DNA of 64,000 bases from Fomitopsis serialis. Lineage: Eukaryota > Basidiomycota > Agaricomycetes > Polyporales > Fomitopsidaceae. Numbering within the stretch: position 1 is the first letter of the stretch; every line of letters starts with the position of its first letter. Shown piece after piece: positions 11,407 to 21,973 of this stretch. The notes under the pieces are model-generated. The model made no database searches and was not told the DNA's origin. It worked only from the letters and a program-made list of their open reading frames with translations. The stretch covers positions 1 to 64,000 of the forward strand of contig NW_025955125.1 in assembly GCF_022376445.1 (NCBI RefSeq). Reading direction: 5' to 3'. The translations under genes were made by a program, and so were the position numbers.

Positions 11407-12172
11407 ATGCAATCGATCGTTCGCCGCGCCACTGCTGCTCGTCTTCCCCTGCACAAAGCAAGTCACTCGGTTGTCTACAATTTCAATCTCACTGCCGCCC
11501 GACGAGCCTCTCCGAACTTCGTCCCAACCCGCAACATGTCCCTGTCCTTCGTTTCGACTCCTGGTCAGTCCGTCTTTACTCGCTCTCACGCGCCATTCTG
11601 CTTGCTGATAATGCCTACATTGCAGATGCTCCCCCGGCCGTTGGCCCGTACGCTCAGGCCGTGAAGGCTGGCAACTTGCTCTTCGTCTCTGGCTCCCTCG
11701 GCATCGACCCTGCGATCGGGAAGCTGGTATGTTTTATTTTTTTTGCTCTTGTGCCGATTCCATGACTGGATTGACCACTTATACAAGGTGGACGGTGGTC
11801 TTGAGGCCCAGACCAAGCAGGCACTCAAGAACTTGAAGACGATCATCGAGGCCGGCGGGGCGACGATCGACAAGGTAGCGAAGACCACGGTATGTGCTAG
11901 ATGTGGACCACTATGTGGGCGATTGTCGTAGTCATTGATGCCGACGCTACTTTATCGTTAGGTCTTCCTTGCGGACATGAATGATTTCGCTGCCATGAAC
12001 GCTATCTATGCTGAGTTCTTCGGCGATCACAAGCCCTCGAGGTCGACTGTGCAGGTGGCACGTCTGCCGCTCGATGGGCGCTTTGAGATTGAGTGCATTG
12101 TCAGGTATGTCTGGTGTCTGACGAGTTCTTCCTGTTCATTCTGAAGGCTGACAGTGATGCAGCCTCGCCTGA
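11407..12172 (+). CDS. MMF1: RidA-family reactive imine deaminase, mitochondrial (Mmf1-like)
   Basis: Five exons (11407-11563, 11626-11726, 11788-11889, 11962-12104, 12163-12172) encode 170 residues. The first ~45 are rich in Arg/Ala/Ser and lack acidic residues, as in a mitochondrial presequence. A second in-frame Met (MSLSF) could yield a cytosolic form. The RidA core follows: [48 protein letters not shown] and the signature [10 protein letters not shown] with EIECIV, which carries the substrate-carboxylate Arg. The family hydrolyses 2-aminoacrylate and other imines formed by PLP enzymes, and supports branched-chain amino-acid metabolism in mitochondria. The final exon is only 10 nt and encodes the last residues (LA). 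Confidence 0.93.
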
Positions 12173-12478
12173 GATGACATCGTCGCGACTGTAGACGACC
12201 TGTAGTACACATGCCCCCCGCGTTGTATGCTGTTGTGTAATAGAGCGCAGGATGTATTAAAACGAACGTTTTTACGGCCCATTGAGCTTGATGATTATGC
12301 CGTATTCTAACAGAAGCATTGCAACTGTGTATGAGTACATATCGTATATTGGTCGGGGTTAGGGTCAGACACGCGTGTACGCGACGCGCGTTCGGCGCTT
12401 GCGACCTTGAGCGCGCTCAGCCCACCGCGTACGCAATCTCTCCTTCCTCTGTTCATCCACGCGTCCAATACCTGAGCT
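12173..12478 (+). other. intergenic, Mmf1 to PUP2
   Basis: 306 bp between tandem genes; AT-rich near 12250-12330 (likely polyadenylation region). No other feature seen. Confidence 0.6.
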
Positions 12479-13559
12479 ATGTTCTTGACAAGATCCGAGT
12501 ACGGTATGCTCTGAAGAATACATGATGTGTGCTCCAATGCTCATCGGTACGGTTAGACCGTGGTGTCAACACCTTCTCTCCCGAGGGACGGCTGTTCCAA
12601 GGTATGTGCAATCATGCCATATGAAGCGGTACAGGAGCCCATGGTATACCTGCAGTGGAGTATGCAATTGAAGCAATCAAGGTATGTGTACGTTCCATTG
12701 TGGTCATTACTTGCTCACTTCGTTTCCGGCATGTAGTTGGGCTCAACCACTGTCGGCGTCAAGACACCCGAGGGCGTCGTGCTTGCGGTAGAAAAGCGCG
12801 TACAGTCACCACTTCTTGAGTCTTCCTCCATCGAGAAGATCATGGAGATTGATGCACATCTTGGTTGTGCGATGTCCGGCCTCACAGCCGATGCACGCAC
12901 AATGATCGACCATGCCCGCGTAACATCCCAGAACCACGCCTTCACGTACGACGAGCGCATAAAGGTGGAGAGTGTGACGCAAGCTGTGTGCGATCTCGCT
13001 CTTCGCTTTGGAGAGAGTGTGCACGACGAGGATGCCATGATGAGTCGACCATTCGGTGTTGCCCTCCTCATCGCGGGGATTGATGAATTGGGGCCTCAGC
13101 TGTATGCTGCCATTCTTGTGGGATCTTCCGGTCAAGTTACTGATCATACCGCTGGTAGATTCCATACTGACCCGTCGGGTACCTCTGTGCGATACGAGGC
13201 AAAAGCCATTGGTTCAGGGTCAGAAGCCGCACAAACTGAACTGCAGGATAAGTGGCATAGCGTGAGTTGTGCTTTTGACATGAGCCAAGTGGAATTACAG
13301 CTCAACGTCTGCTTGATTAGCAAATGACCCTGCGGGAAGCTCAGATCCTGACACTTCGGGTGCTGAAACAAGTCATGGAGGAGAAGCTGGACCACCACAA
13401 CGTTCAACTCGCACAGGTATGTGGCTTGTCCGGAGTATCCTCCTGCTTCTCCATTCATTCGCTCGAGTGGTCGGCTGACACCTTGGACAGGTCACGCCGC
13501 AGGCAGGATTCGAAATTCTTGACGAAGTCAGGCTAAAGGAGATTGTCGATGCTATGTAA
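12479..13559 (+). CDS. PUP2: 20S proteasome subunit alpha-5
   Basis: Seven exons (12479-12503, 12557-12601, 12656-12681, 12737-13101, 13159-13261, 13321-13416, 13491-13559) sum to 242 residues, the usual length. The N-terminus [20 protein letters not shown] carries the alpha-subunit signature, followed by [19 protein letters not shown], then [31 protein letters not shown] and a C-terminal [10 protein letters not shown]. It is a structural alpha-ring subunit of the proteasome core, without a catalytic Thr. The 5' end is unusually finely divided, with exons of 25, 45 and 26 nt. No frame problems. Confidence 0.96.
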
Positions 13560-14361
13560 CAACAGGGACTTTACTGTCGCGTTTCTCTGATCTACCAGAT
13601 TCTCTGCACCAGCGAAGTTCGAAGACTGACTTGCGCCAGCTTAGAAGCTCAGTTAACATGCAAGCTCGACTTCTGAGCACGTGAAGTCGGGGGCGCGCAG
13701 CCAGTTGTCTTGTGACGACTTGAGTGACGATTGACGGTGAGAGATTGTTCGACCATCTGCTCTTCTTCCTAGGTAGAACCGAACGTGCCGACGAAGCTTG
13801 TCTCTGCCAGATCTCTTGTGACAATTGACCACCTTCGCGTCGTAGGTTCCTCTCACGGAGCCCGGTCTTACTTATCGCTTGGACGCAGACACTTCGTCCA
13901 GAGTGGCCAGAAGCAAAGCAAAGTGTTGCTTTTGACTGTCCTCAGCAATACCCGACTGCTCTTGGACAGCACACAGATGGTCCAATATCCTACCTGCTGA
14001 ACCCGCAAGGCAAGACGATGTCTCTGAGCTCACATGCGAGCGGGAGGAAAATCAGAGCTCCATTGCGTCGGCGTATTGGGCTGACGGTATCTAAGTTTGG
14101 CTCCACGCGATTGTCGAGGTCCGTCGAGGAGGCAAAAAACTACCAGGGGCCGAAGCCTTCTTGCTCCCAGAGTGTGCTATTCATTGCGGCGAAGTGCACC
14201 TTCACTAAGCATGCCTGTAGGGACGGAACCCCGGTTCCACTGAAGGACAGGTCACTCCACCCAAGTCATGATATATAGTTGCGGGCTCAGATGACGGCCC
14301 GTTGACTGTCGAGACGTCGAACCTCGACAGCAGATCGAGAATTCGCAGATAGGCAAGCAAG
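13560..14361 (+). other. intergenic, PUP2 to sugar transporter
   Basis: About 800 bp with only motif-free short ORFs. A TATA-like atatatag at 14271-14278 lies about 85 bp before the transporter ATG. Confidence 0.55.
14271..14278 (+). promoter_or_regulatory. TATA-like box of the sugar transporter gene
   Basis: The motif atatatag sits about 85 bp upstream of the ATG at 14362, a usual fungal spacing. Regulated transporter genes often have TATA promoters. Confidence 0.4.
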
Positions 14362-16757
14362 ATGGGTGTGCCTACTAATCACAGGGCGATCCTACTTGCA
14401 GGCTTCGTCGCGTTTGGTGCGTACATCTGCGGAAGGACTGGATGGCAACTCATTTCATGAATAGGAGGTGCGGTGTCGACCAGACCCTTCTATATCTTCT
14501 CGTTGAACTGTGAGTTTACTCAGCAGCTTCTACTGGAGGTTGCGCTGACGAAGGGGTTCTCGACAGAACGTGAATGAATAGGATTTATCTTCGGCTATGA
14601 CATGGGTGTCATTTCGGTGCGTTTTCTTTCATTATCTATCTTCGAGAATGCTGAAAGCTGCTGGCACAACTAGGGATGCCTCATCATGCCCGACTTTGCT
14701 GCTCGCTTCGGGCAAGTCGCCTCTGATGGCGTCCCATATTTGTCCAGTTCGCGCCAGTCGATCATCACGTCGTTGCTCTCCGTCGGGTACGTTATAACAC
14801 TCATGATCCTCGATCGAGGTCGTTATGGGCGACCTTCTGACTGATGGCAATTAAATAGGACGATCGTGGGGGCGATCGCACAGGCATTCACAGCTGATCG
14901 GTTCGGACGACGGAGCTCCATCATCATATGGTCCGCGATCTTCACCATCGGCACCGTCATTCAGACCGCCACCAACCGTGCCCTCGCCCAAATTGTATTT
15001 GGTCGCTTCGTCTCTGGATTGGGCGTGGGAGGCCTGTCTGGTATGCCGCAGAAGTACCGAATGAAGCTGTGGAAGCATTATTGACATGGATATAGCTCTG
15101 GTCCCTCTGTATAATGGCGAGACCGCTCCTAAGGCCTTCCGAGGGGCTCTCATCGTCGTCTATCAAGTTCAGATCTTCATGGGGTATGTAGCTCCTTTGC
15201 TGTTGTAACAATGTAGAGTGGCTCATGCGATCGCATTCAGCATCTTCATCAGCGATTGTATCGAGCTGGGTACACACAATATTAGTGGCTCCGCGTCGTG
15301 GCGCATTCCCATTGGATTGCAGATCCTGTGGGGCCTTATCCTCATATCTGGTATATTCTTCCTCCCTGAGTCACCGTGAGTGCCATTAGGTCTTTCGCTG
15401 TCCTAATTTGTCTGAGGCATATTCGCAGACGGCATTTGCTAGGCACCGGAAGAGAAGCCGAGGCTTTGTCTGTGGTTGCTGAGCTGAATGGTCTTCCGGA
15501 AGACGACCCAGTTGTCCAAGAAGCGATCGAGGAACTCGAATACGGTATCAGGGCCGAAAACGAAGGCGGGAAGGTGACCTGGGCGGAGTGCTTCTCTAAG
15601 AGAAACATGCTCTGGAAGCGAACGATCAATGGCATGATGCTTCAGTTCATTCAGCAGCTGAACGGACAGAACTTCTACTGTGAGCCGTCTTGTCATATCC
15701 TGCGCATCTGATACTCAGCCGGCAATTTTTCAGTCTACTACGGCGACACATTCTTCCAGGTATGTGACAGTAGGTCGTCGTCTGGTGGTTGCTCACCGAC
15801 CATTCCCCCCTCAGAGCGCTGGTACACAGTACGCAATTACTGTCCTGACACACGCAGTCTCTCATTAATGTGGATCTCCAGGTTGTCTCCTTACGTTATC
15901 CAGACCATTCTCGGAGCGGTGGCTGTAGCAGGGGTGTTTCCCGCCCTTTACTTCATTGATGCTTGGGGTCGTCGAAAGGTACGCATCAATGCATAGCGTC
16001 TTGCTTCGTCTGACACCTAGCATTTCAGTCTCTCCTTGTCGGTGCTTTACTCGAGGCCGTCTGTGCTGTCATTGCTGGCCTCGCAGGACACTTCATGCTC
16101 GCGCCTTCGGGCACGCCTCTCAATGAACTCACGCAGCGCAATCGGCAAGGCGGCGACGTACTCATAGCGTTCGCTATCATGCACGTATTTACGTACGGCG
16201 CATTCTGGGGACCAACACCTTGGTTCGTTATCTCGGGCTCTGTCATTAGGGTCGTTGGCTGATGTACGTCCCAGGGTGTACTTGGCAGAAAGTTTCCCGT
16301 TGCGAGTGAGACCGAAATGTATCGCGTTGGGTAGCGCCGCCAGTGAGTGTCATGCGGAATCAGCCTAGTTTATGGTTGCTGACTCTAACAACAGATTGGG
16401 TCTGGAACTTCCTTCTCAGTTTCTGGTCACCGCGCATCGCAGCGCGGATCGGTCCTCTCATCCTGCTGATCTTCTTCGGCATGCTGCTCTTCGGCTGGGT
16501 CTACACATATCTATTCATCCCCGAGACGGTTGGTCTCACCCTTGAAGAGGTATGTAGACGGTGTTCTCCTATATGGATGGTTCTGAACCAAGAATGGCTA
16601 GGTTGATGAGCTGTACCGATCCGGAGTCAAGCCGTGGAACTCCCGCAAATGGCGTCCTAGCGAGAGGCGCATCCACGACAAGGCTGAGTCTGAATTGGCG
16701 GAAGTGATAGAAGTGAGGGAGAAGAAGGATGACACGGACACGTCGAGTCAAGCATAA
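14362..16757 (+). CDS. MFS hexose transporter (sugar porter family, RCO3-like)
   Basis: Many short exons encode about 520 residues. Sugar-porter motifs in order: FGYDMGVIS in TM1, DRFGRRSSI after TM2, GRFVSGLGVGGLS, ETAPKAFRG, PESPRHLL, QQLNGQNFYYYYGDTFF-like region, DAWGRRK, PTPWVYLAESFPLRVR and PETVGLTLEEVDELY. The N-terminal LIMPDF loop and the GTQLSPYVIQ segment resemble fungal glucose transporter and sensor proteins of the RCO3 group. It should be a 12-TM proton-coupled plasma membrane importer. The 5' end is odd: between 14417 and 14581 the conserved Gly-Gly before FIFGYD is encoded only if a 3-nt exon (gag, 14465-14467) is used; otherwise one 165-nt intron drops a Gly. The acidic, charged tail ends TDTSSQA. 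Confidence 0.9.
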
Positions 16758-17110
16758 CTGATCACATACGAACATTTGACGGGTAGAACGTAGAGGTGTA
16801 TATCCCGTCTTGTCGCCACCCACACGCGGAAACATTGCTCACCAGTCCTGGCTATGCGTAGCACGTCGCCTCTCCCACATATGTACTACGTGCGGACCGT
16901 ACGATTGGAAGCACATTCGACCTTACATCCCCGATGAAAATATTGATCGCCGCGAACGTGTCTTGGAACGTGAGTGAGTGTGATCGGTGGCGTCAGTACC
17001 GACGACCGTGATCGGTATAATACCCGGGCCTGGTATCGCGATGGCTCTGCAATTCACCTCTCAGACTCCCACTTGTCCAACCTCGCGCTACTGCAGTGCC
17101 GTTCAGAAAC
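16758..17110 (+). other. intergenic, transporter to IMPase
   Basis: 353 bp; presumed 3' UTR and promoter. A short stretch around 16850-16990 has mixed composition, with no motif I can name. Confidence 0.55.
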
Positions 17111-18466
17111 ATGGCCGCGACTGAACTCTCTGCCTCCGACCTGCAGTCGATACTCGACTTTACCACCAAGCTCGCCCGAACCGCAGGAGACGTGATCCTG
17201 CAGGGCTCGCAAGCCATTCGATCCTCAGGCAATGTAGATGAGAAGAAGAACTCGGTTGACCTTGTGACGGAATTCGATGTGAAGGTCGAAGAGCTGGTGA
17301 AAAGGGAGCTTGGAAGCAAGTACCCGAGCTTCAAGTTGTACGTCTCATCTTCGTGTGATTGATCTGGGCATCGCCTTAGCCCTAAAGGATCATCCTCTAT
17401 CGTCCTCTGCGTCAGCGTGGGTTGTAGTAGGCTCATTTTTCGGAATATAACAGTATAGGAGAGGAGTCCTACGCTGCAGGCTCTAGGCCACCTTTGTCGG
17501 ATGAGCCAACGTTCTGCGTTGATCCCATTGGTAAGTACCAGCAAACATTGCGCGACGTGCCTCGTTGAAGTTCGGACCTGTCATGCTCAGACGGAACGAC
17601 AAACTTCGTGCACGGGTTTCCGCATGTCTGCATCTCCCTCGGTCTCATTTACAAGAAGACATCCGTCCTCGGTGTCATCTACAACCCGTTCCTAGAGCAA
17701 TTGTACACCGCCATCAGAGGACAAGGGGCCTACCTGACACAGGGCAGTCGCGCGCCCGCGAAGCTCCCGCTTGCAGTCCCTCGCCCATTACCGTCGCTCT
17801 CGCAGGCCCTCATTGGTACGTGCGAATTGCACCTAGACAACTCATCGTCTAAGTATCGCACAATCAGGCATTGAATGGGGCTCGGATCGCTCGAATGATA
17901 TAATCCGCGCTAAAGGCGACTCCTTCAAGAGGCTTGCGGGGAACCCCAAGGAAGGCGTCGCGGGCGGGCAGATGGCGCATTCACTGCGCTCTCTCGGCAG
18001 CGCGGCGCTCAACTTCTCCATGGTTGCCCAAGGCGGCATGGATATCTACTGGTAAAGTTCATCTCATAGGGTAGATTCGATCACACCGTTGACCCAGGCC
18101 TTGCAGGGAGGTCGGATGCTGGTGGGTACCAAAGCTTAAGCCCCCTTACGTCCGCTGAGACATTTCCACCCAGGCCCTGGGACATATGTGCTGGATCTGT
18201 GATAGCTCAAGAGGCAGGCTGCTTCCTCGCTGGCGCACACGGCACCCCTCTGGACAACGTGGTGTCCGAGGCTTGGCTCAGTGGAAGGAAGCATTTCGTC
18301 CTCCGGGCAATCGGTGACACAGAGGTACGTCCTCCCGCTCCCCACAGCCCATGTGCATATCTGAACCTTCGCGCGCTGTATTCATCAGACGGAGAAAGGT
18401 GCCGATGCACAGAAGCGACTCGCGAAAGAGTTCTATGAGACTGTTGAGGATGTGGAAGCACATTAA
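17111..18466 (+). CDS. inositol-1-monophosphatase
   Basis: Seven exons give about 300 residues. Metal-dependent phosphatase motifs: [21 protein letters not shown] (motif 1), [28 protein letters not shown], and [16 protein letters not shown] (motif 2). The family hydrolyses inositol monophosphates to free inositol with Mg2+, is inhibited by lithium, and acts in the cytosol in inositol recycling. Start at the ATG giving [11 protein letters not shown]. The exon junctions fall inside motifs 1 and 2 but rebuild them exactly. No anomalies. Confidence 0.94.
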
Positions 18467-18834
18467 ATCTGTAGCTATACCGGAAGATAGGTTGTAAGAT
18501 AGTCGTCGACCGCAAGAATATCACATCACCGCTAAGCCTGTCTGCTGGATCCACCTTACACCTACCCCGAGCAAATCCTCGACTTATTTTCGTCGCAATG
18601 TATGCTGCGGCCTGCCCGGTGCAGGTGCTTGTCCCTCAGATAGCCTGCTACACATGCAATCTACACTCAGCACTGTTCCCTTGGCTTTCACCTACTCTAT
18701 CCCTTACAAGATGCATGTGTCATTGACAGCCATGGGCATGATGCAAGAGCCCCACGGCAAACCAGCAAAGCAACTAACATTGCAGCGATCTCAGAACAAG
18801 GCGTAGTAAACATGACAACAACTCAGCGTCCTGA
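18467..18834. other. convergent intergenic, IMPase and SAP30BP-like
   Basis: Space between two 3' ends; presumed terminators and UTRs of both transcripts. Nothing further seen. Confidence 0.55.
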
Positions 18835-20112
18835 CTAGCCAAATCGAAGTCTCCCTCTCCCCCTTCCATACCCGTTCCCAAGCACGCCACCACGAGAGGC
18901 CACCGGTCGTTGCTCGGCTCGCTGTGGGGCCGCAGCTGTCGGTCGGCGGGAGGCCGACGCAAAGTCGATCTTGAGCCGCTTGAAGCTGCCGTCCTGCGCG
19001 GCTTGCTGTTCCGAGCGCACCTTTTGGGCTTCGGCTTTGATACGAGAGGATGAGGGGAATCCATTGCCGTAGGGCGGCAAATACGAGGTACATGGCGCGG
19101 AATGTGGTTGCATGGTGTGTCACGGTAGTAATGTTGGACCAATTTGCGAGAGCCGCGCCCGATAAGACGAGGAACTTGCATGAACAGCCATCCGACCGAC
19201 CAGCGGAGAGACTTACCGATGCGCTCCGCGTACCACTCGTCTTGGACGTCCGTCGGGTCCCAGAGCTCCTTCGGGAAGTTCGTCGCGCGCTCGTCGACGT
19301 CCACGAACTCGACGAGCCGCGTGTAGAGATGCGGGTTGCGGAACGACCGGTTTGACATCAGGGAGTCGTTGAAGTGTATAGGGTCGCTCAGGTTTCGCTT
19401 GAGCGACATGAATTGCGTAAGCTTCGCCTGGTGTCGCATATAAGTACTGTACGACACCGGCAGACCATGCCAGACTCACCTCCAATGCCGGATCGCACGG
19501 CGTCGATGGTGGCGGCGGGACGCCCCAGTCCTCCACCCCCGGGATATCCGCCGGGCGCAGGAGCCTCCGTATACGAGCAAGCTCATCGTCGGGCTCTTCC
19601 TCATCATACACACTCATGCGCGAAGCAGTATCCGGCAAGTCTCCAGATTCCGAAGGCTCTGCGGCGGAGGACCCTGGGTGGTCGCCCTCGGCGTGGTCGG
19701 AGAGTTGGCGGCGGGGGCGAGGTCGCGACTTCACATGTACGGGGCGGCGTATCACGACTTGCGCGCCGCTTGAGGAGGATGCGCGAGGTTGTCCATGTGC
19801 TGGCCCGGGACGGACGTTCAGTTCCCCGTGCGCAGACACGGTACATAACGCAGGGGCTCACCGGCTTCTGATTGAGCGTCAGCGCGGGTCTTCGTTGGTT
19901 TGTCCTGACCCAGCAGAAAGAAACAGCGAGGGAGGAGGGAAACGGCGGGAAAGCGGGGAGAGAATGGGTGCTCTTACATGAACTCTCTGAGGGTCTGCCG
20001 CATAGTCTTCGCGGTCGCTCTGGGAATCTTCGTCGTAGGCGACCAGTCCTACGCAGACCTATGTAGCCAATAAATTGTGTCGTAAGTCGCATACATGCGC
20101 ACCTTTAAGCAT
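18835..20112 (-). CDS. SAP30BP/HCNGP-family nuclear protein
   Basis: Six exons. Exon 1 is only 10 nt (20103-20112: M-L-K and the first base of Gly), joined to [14 protein letters not shown], the family's N-terminus. A disordered, acidic and basic stretch follows with [13 protein letters not shown]. Then the conserved core: [74 protein letters not shown] and [12 protein letters not shown], with a Gly/Arg tail. In animals SAP30BP binds the corepressor subunit SAP30 and helps splicing of short introns. A splicing role would suit this short-intron genome, but that is inference. The last intron is longer (about 170 nt) than the others. Confidence 0.9.
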
Positions 20113-20531
20113 AGCGAACGCGATGGAATAAGTGCCACAGAACGATAGTTGAGGGTAGTTGGAACGACTCTGCGATCATCTTGGCCCGGCGTTCAGGATG
20201 AGATTACGTAATCCAGACGCAACGAATATGGCAAGTTCAGTAGATCCATGGCCCCAGGTCTGTTCACGCATTCAAGCCGTTACTCAAGGAGACCACTGCG
20301 TCTATTTCATCTTACTCCAGCGCAGGCTGAGTGAAAGATGACTGACTCAATAGCGTGCTATCCAGACTTGATCTCAAGGGGCATGCATGCAAATATGACA
20401 TGAACATAAGCATGCCGCGACACTGGCAACAAATACACTGGTACAGGACATACAGCTCCATGTCGTCGAACACATCCTACACTATAATACATCGATGGCT
20501 TCACAATGCCTGAAAACACGGTGGGTTCGTT
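20113..20531 (-). other. intergenic upstream of SAP30BP-like gene
   Basis: 419 bp between tandem minus-strand genes; promoter of one and 3' UTR of the other. No element recognised. Confidence 0.55.
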
Positions 20532-21472
20532 TTACAATATTTTGCGCGTCAAGAATGCCTTGACACCGATAATACCACCCATTGCGGCCGCGGTCCAGCC
20601 CAAGCCGTTGCTCCATCCGCTGGCGCCGAATACATCGCGTTGACCAACGCAGACCCCCACAACATCATACAGGAGAGTCAACCCGAAAAACGGAGTAGAC
20701 ACAGCTGTCGCGAGGGGGAAGAGCGCGTACGTGAGACCTTGAACCAGCTTGGATGGCGGAGCTATATAGCGCTATACCCGAAGGCCGTTAGACGAGGATG
20801 AAGACAGCGAGGAGGGAGTACCCACCGTCATGACGCCACCGTTGTCGAGCAGATCCAGCACTCCTACACCAGCGAACGTCTTAGCGACCAAATGGGTCAG
20901 GACCATGAGCCTCGAGCTGCCCGGCGTGATGGGCGGGAGGCGAGCCACAGCAGCGAGTTGAGCGATAGTGTTGATAGTGACCAACACTTGGGAGGCGGTG
21001 AACTCCTCGCGCAGCCAGAAGAAGAGCCATCCGGCTGGCGGACAGTGAGAACACGAAGCGATAGGTGCAAGGACACACCTACCGATGCAAAGGTTTCCCA
21101 ACGCATAGACGGGCGCATACTCCGTAGCCGTCTGGATAGACTCCACTTCTTCGGCGGTGACTCCGTCTGCGCTACCGGAACCAACCTTTTGATAGCCTGA
21201 AGGATCGAGAGAGAAGAGTTTGCGGATCCAGGCCAATTGGAGGACTACTTGTCCGGAGAAGAACGCGGCGATGAAATAAGGATTCGGGGAAAAGGCGTAG
21301 TGGTACTACAAGATGGTCAGTTACGTGGCTAGCAGCAAAGCGAGTCAGGTCCTACCTGTTCGGCGACGTCTTTCATGTTGGGACTGGTCAACATACCGTA
21401 GAGCTGGGTGCCGAAGTTGACGAGAAAGGACCCCACGGTGAGGTATTGAGCTCTGGAGACCTGGTTGCCCAT
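20532..21472 (-). CDS. fungal multi-pass membrane protein (resembles DUF1774 family)
   Basis: Four exons, about 260 residues. Begins MGNQVSRAQYLTVGSFLVNF. Features: FSPNPYFIAAFFSGQVVLQL, APVYALGNLCIAGWLFFWL, INTIAQLAAVARLPP, LTHLVAKTFAGVGVLDLL, YALFPLATAVSTPFFGLTLL and a basic end LTRKIL. I count six to seven hydrophobic segments. The arrangement, including the NPYF, ALGN and INTLAQL-like blocks, recalls the fungal family of unknown function DUF1774. That match is from memory and only moderately sure. No enzymatic motif is visible. The junction before RYIAPPSK uses acceptor ggtatag, not the later atatag, because only that keeps frame. Probably an integral endomembrane or plasma membrane protein of unknown role. 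Confidence 0.75.
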
Positions 21473-21973
21473 GACTGCGAAGATGCACGGTGTCGATTCC
21501 TGGGAGTAGTGGGTGGAAGAAAGGCGTGCGTGTGGCAGGAACATCGTCAGTAGATATATTCGAGGCAACGTCCGGGTTTGGCGACGTCATCACGCTTCGT
21601 GACGTCGCAGATGGTGAACGGTCTGGCAGGGGATGCGCTACGGACGACATCCACCTGCCAAACTCAGCCGTGCCACCGGGTGGCGGCACACGCGCACATC
21701 CGCCACTCACGCGACGATGTAACTTAACAGGTCAGTGCAATCAAAGCCGGCGTTTCTTGTTGTGCACCGGCAGCCTTATCGAATTTCTGTTTCTCAACGC
21801 ACGATGTAGCGGCTGAGATAGAAAACAGCTACCTGAACACCAAATGAGGCTGTTAGATCACTGATTAACGCAGCACGCACCTAGAAGGCCATTCCAGTCG
21901 AGCATACTCCTTCAGTGCAACGCATACTCCTTCAGTGCAACCCACGCAGAATATCGAACAACGAACGTTATAT
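21473..21973 (-). other. intergenic, membrane protein to COG8
   Basis: 501 bp with the promoter of the membrane protein gene and the COG8 3' region. Contains a perfect 20-bp tandem duplication at 21902-21941. No gene seen. Confidence 0.55.
21902..21941. repeat. perfect 20-bp tandem duplication
   Basis: The unit gcatactccttcagtgcaac occurs twice head to tail, about 30 bp downstream of the COG8 stop codon. Exactness suggests a recent duplication. Confidence 0.9.
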
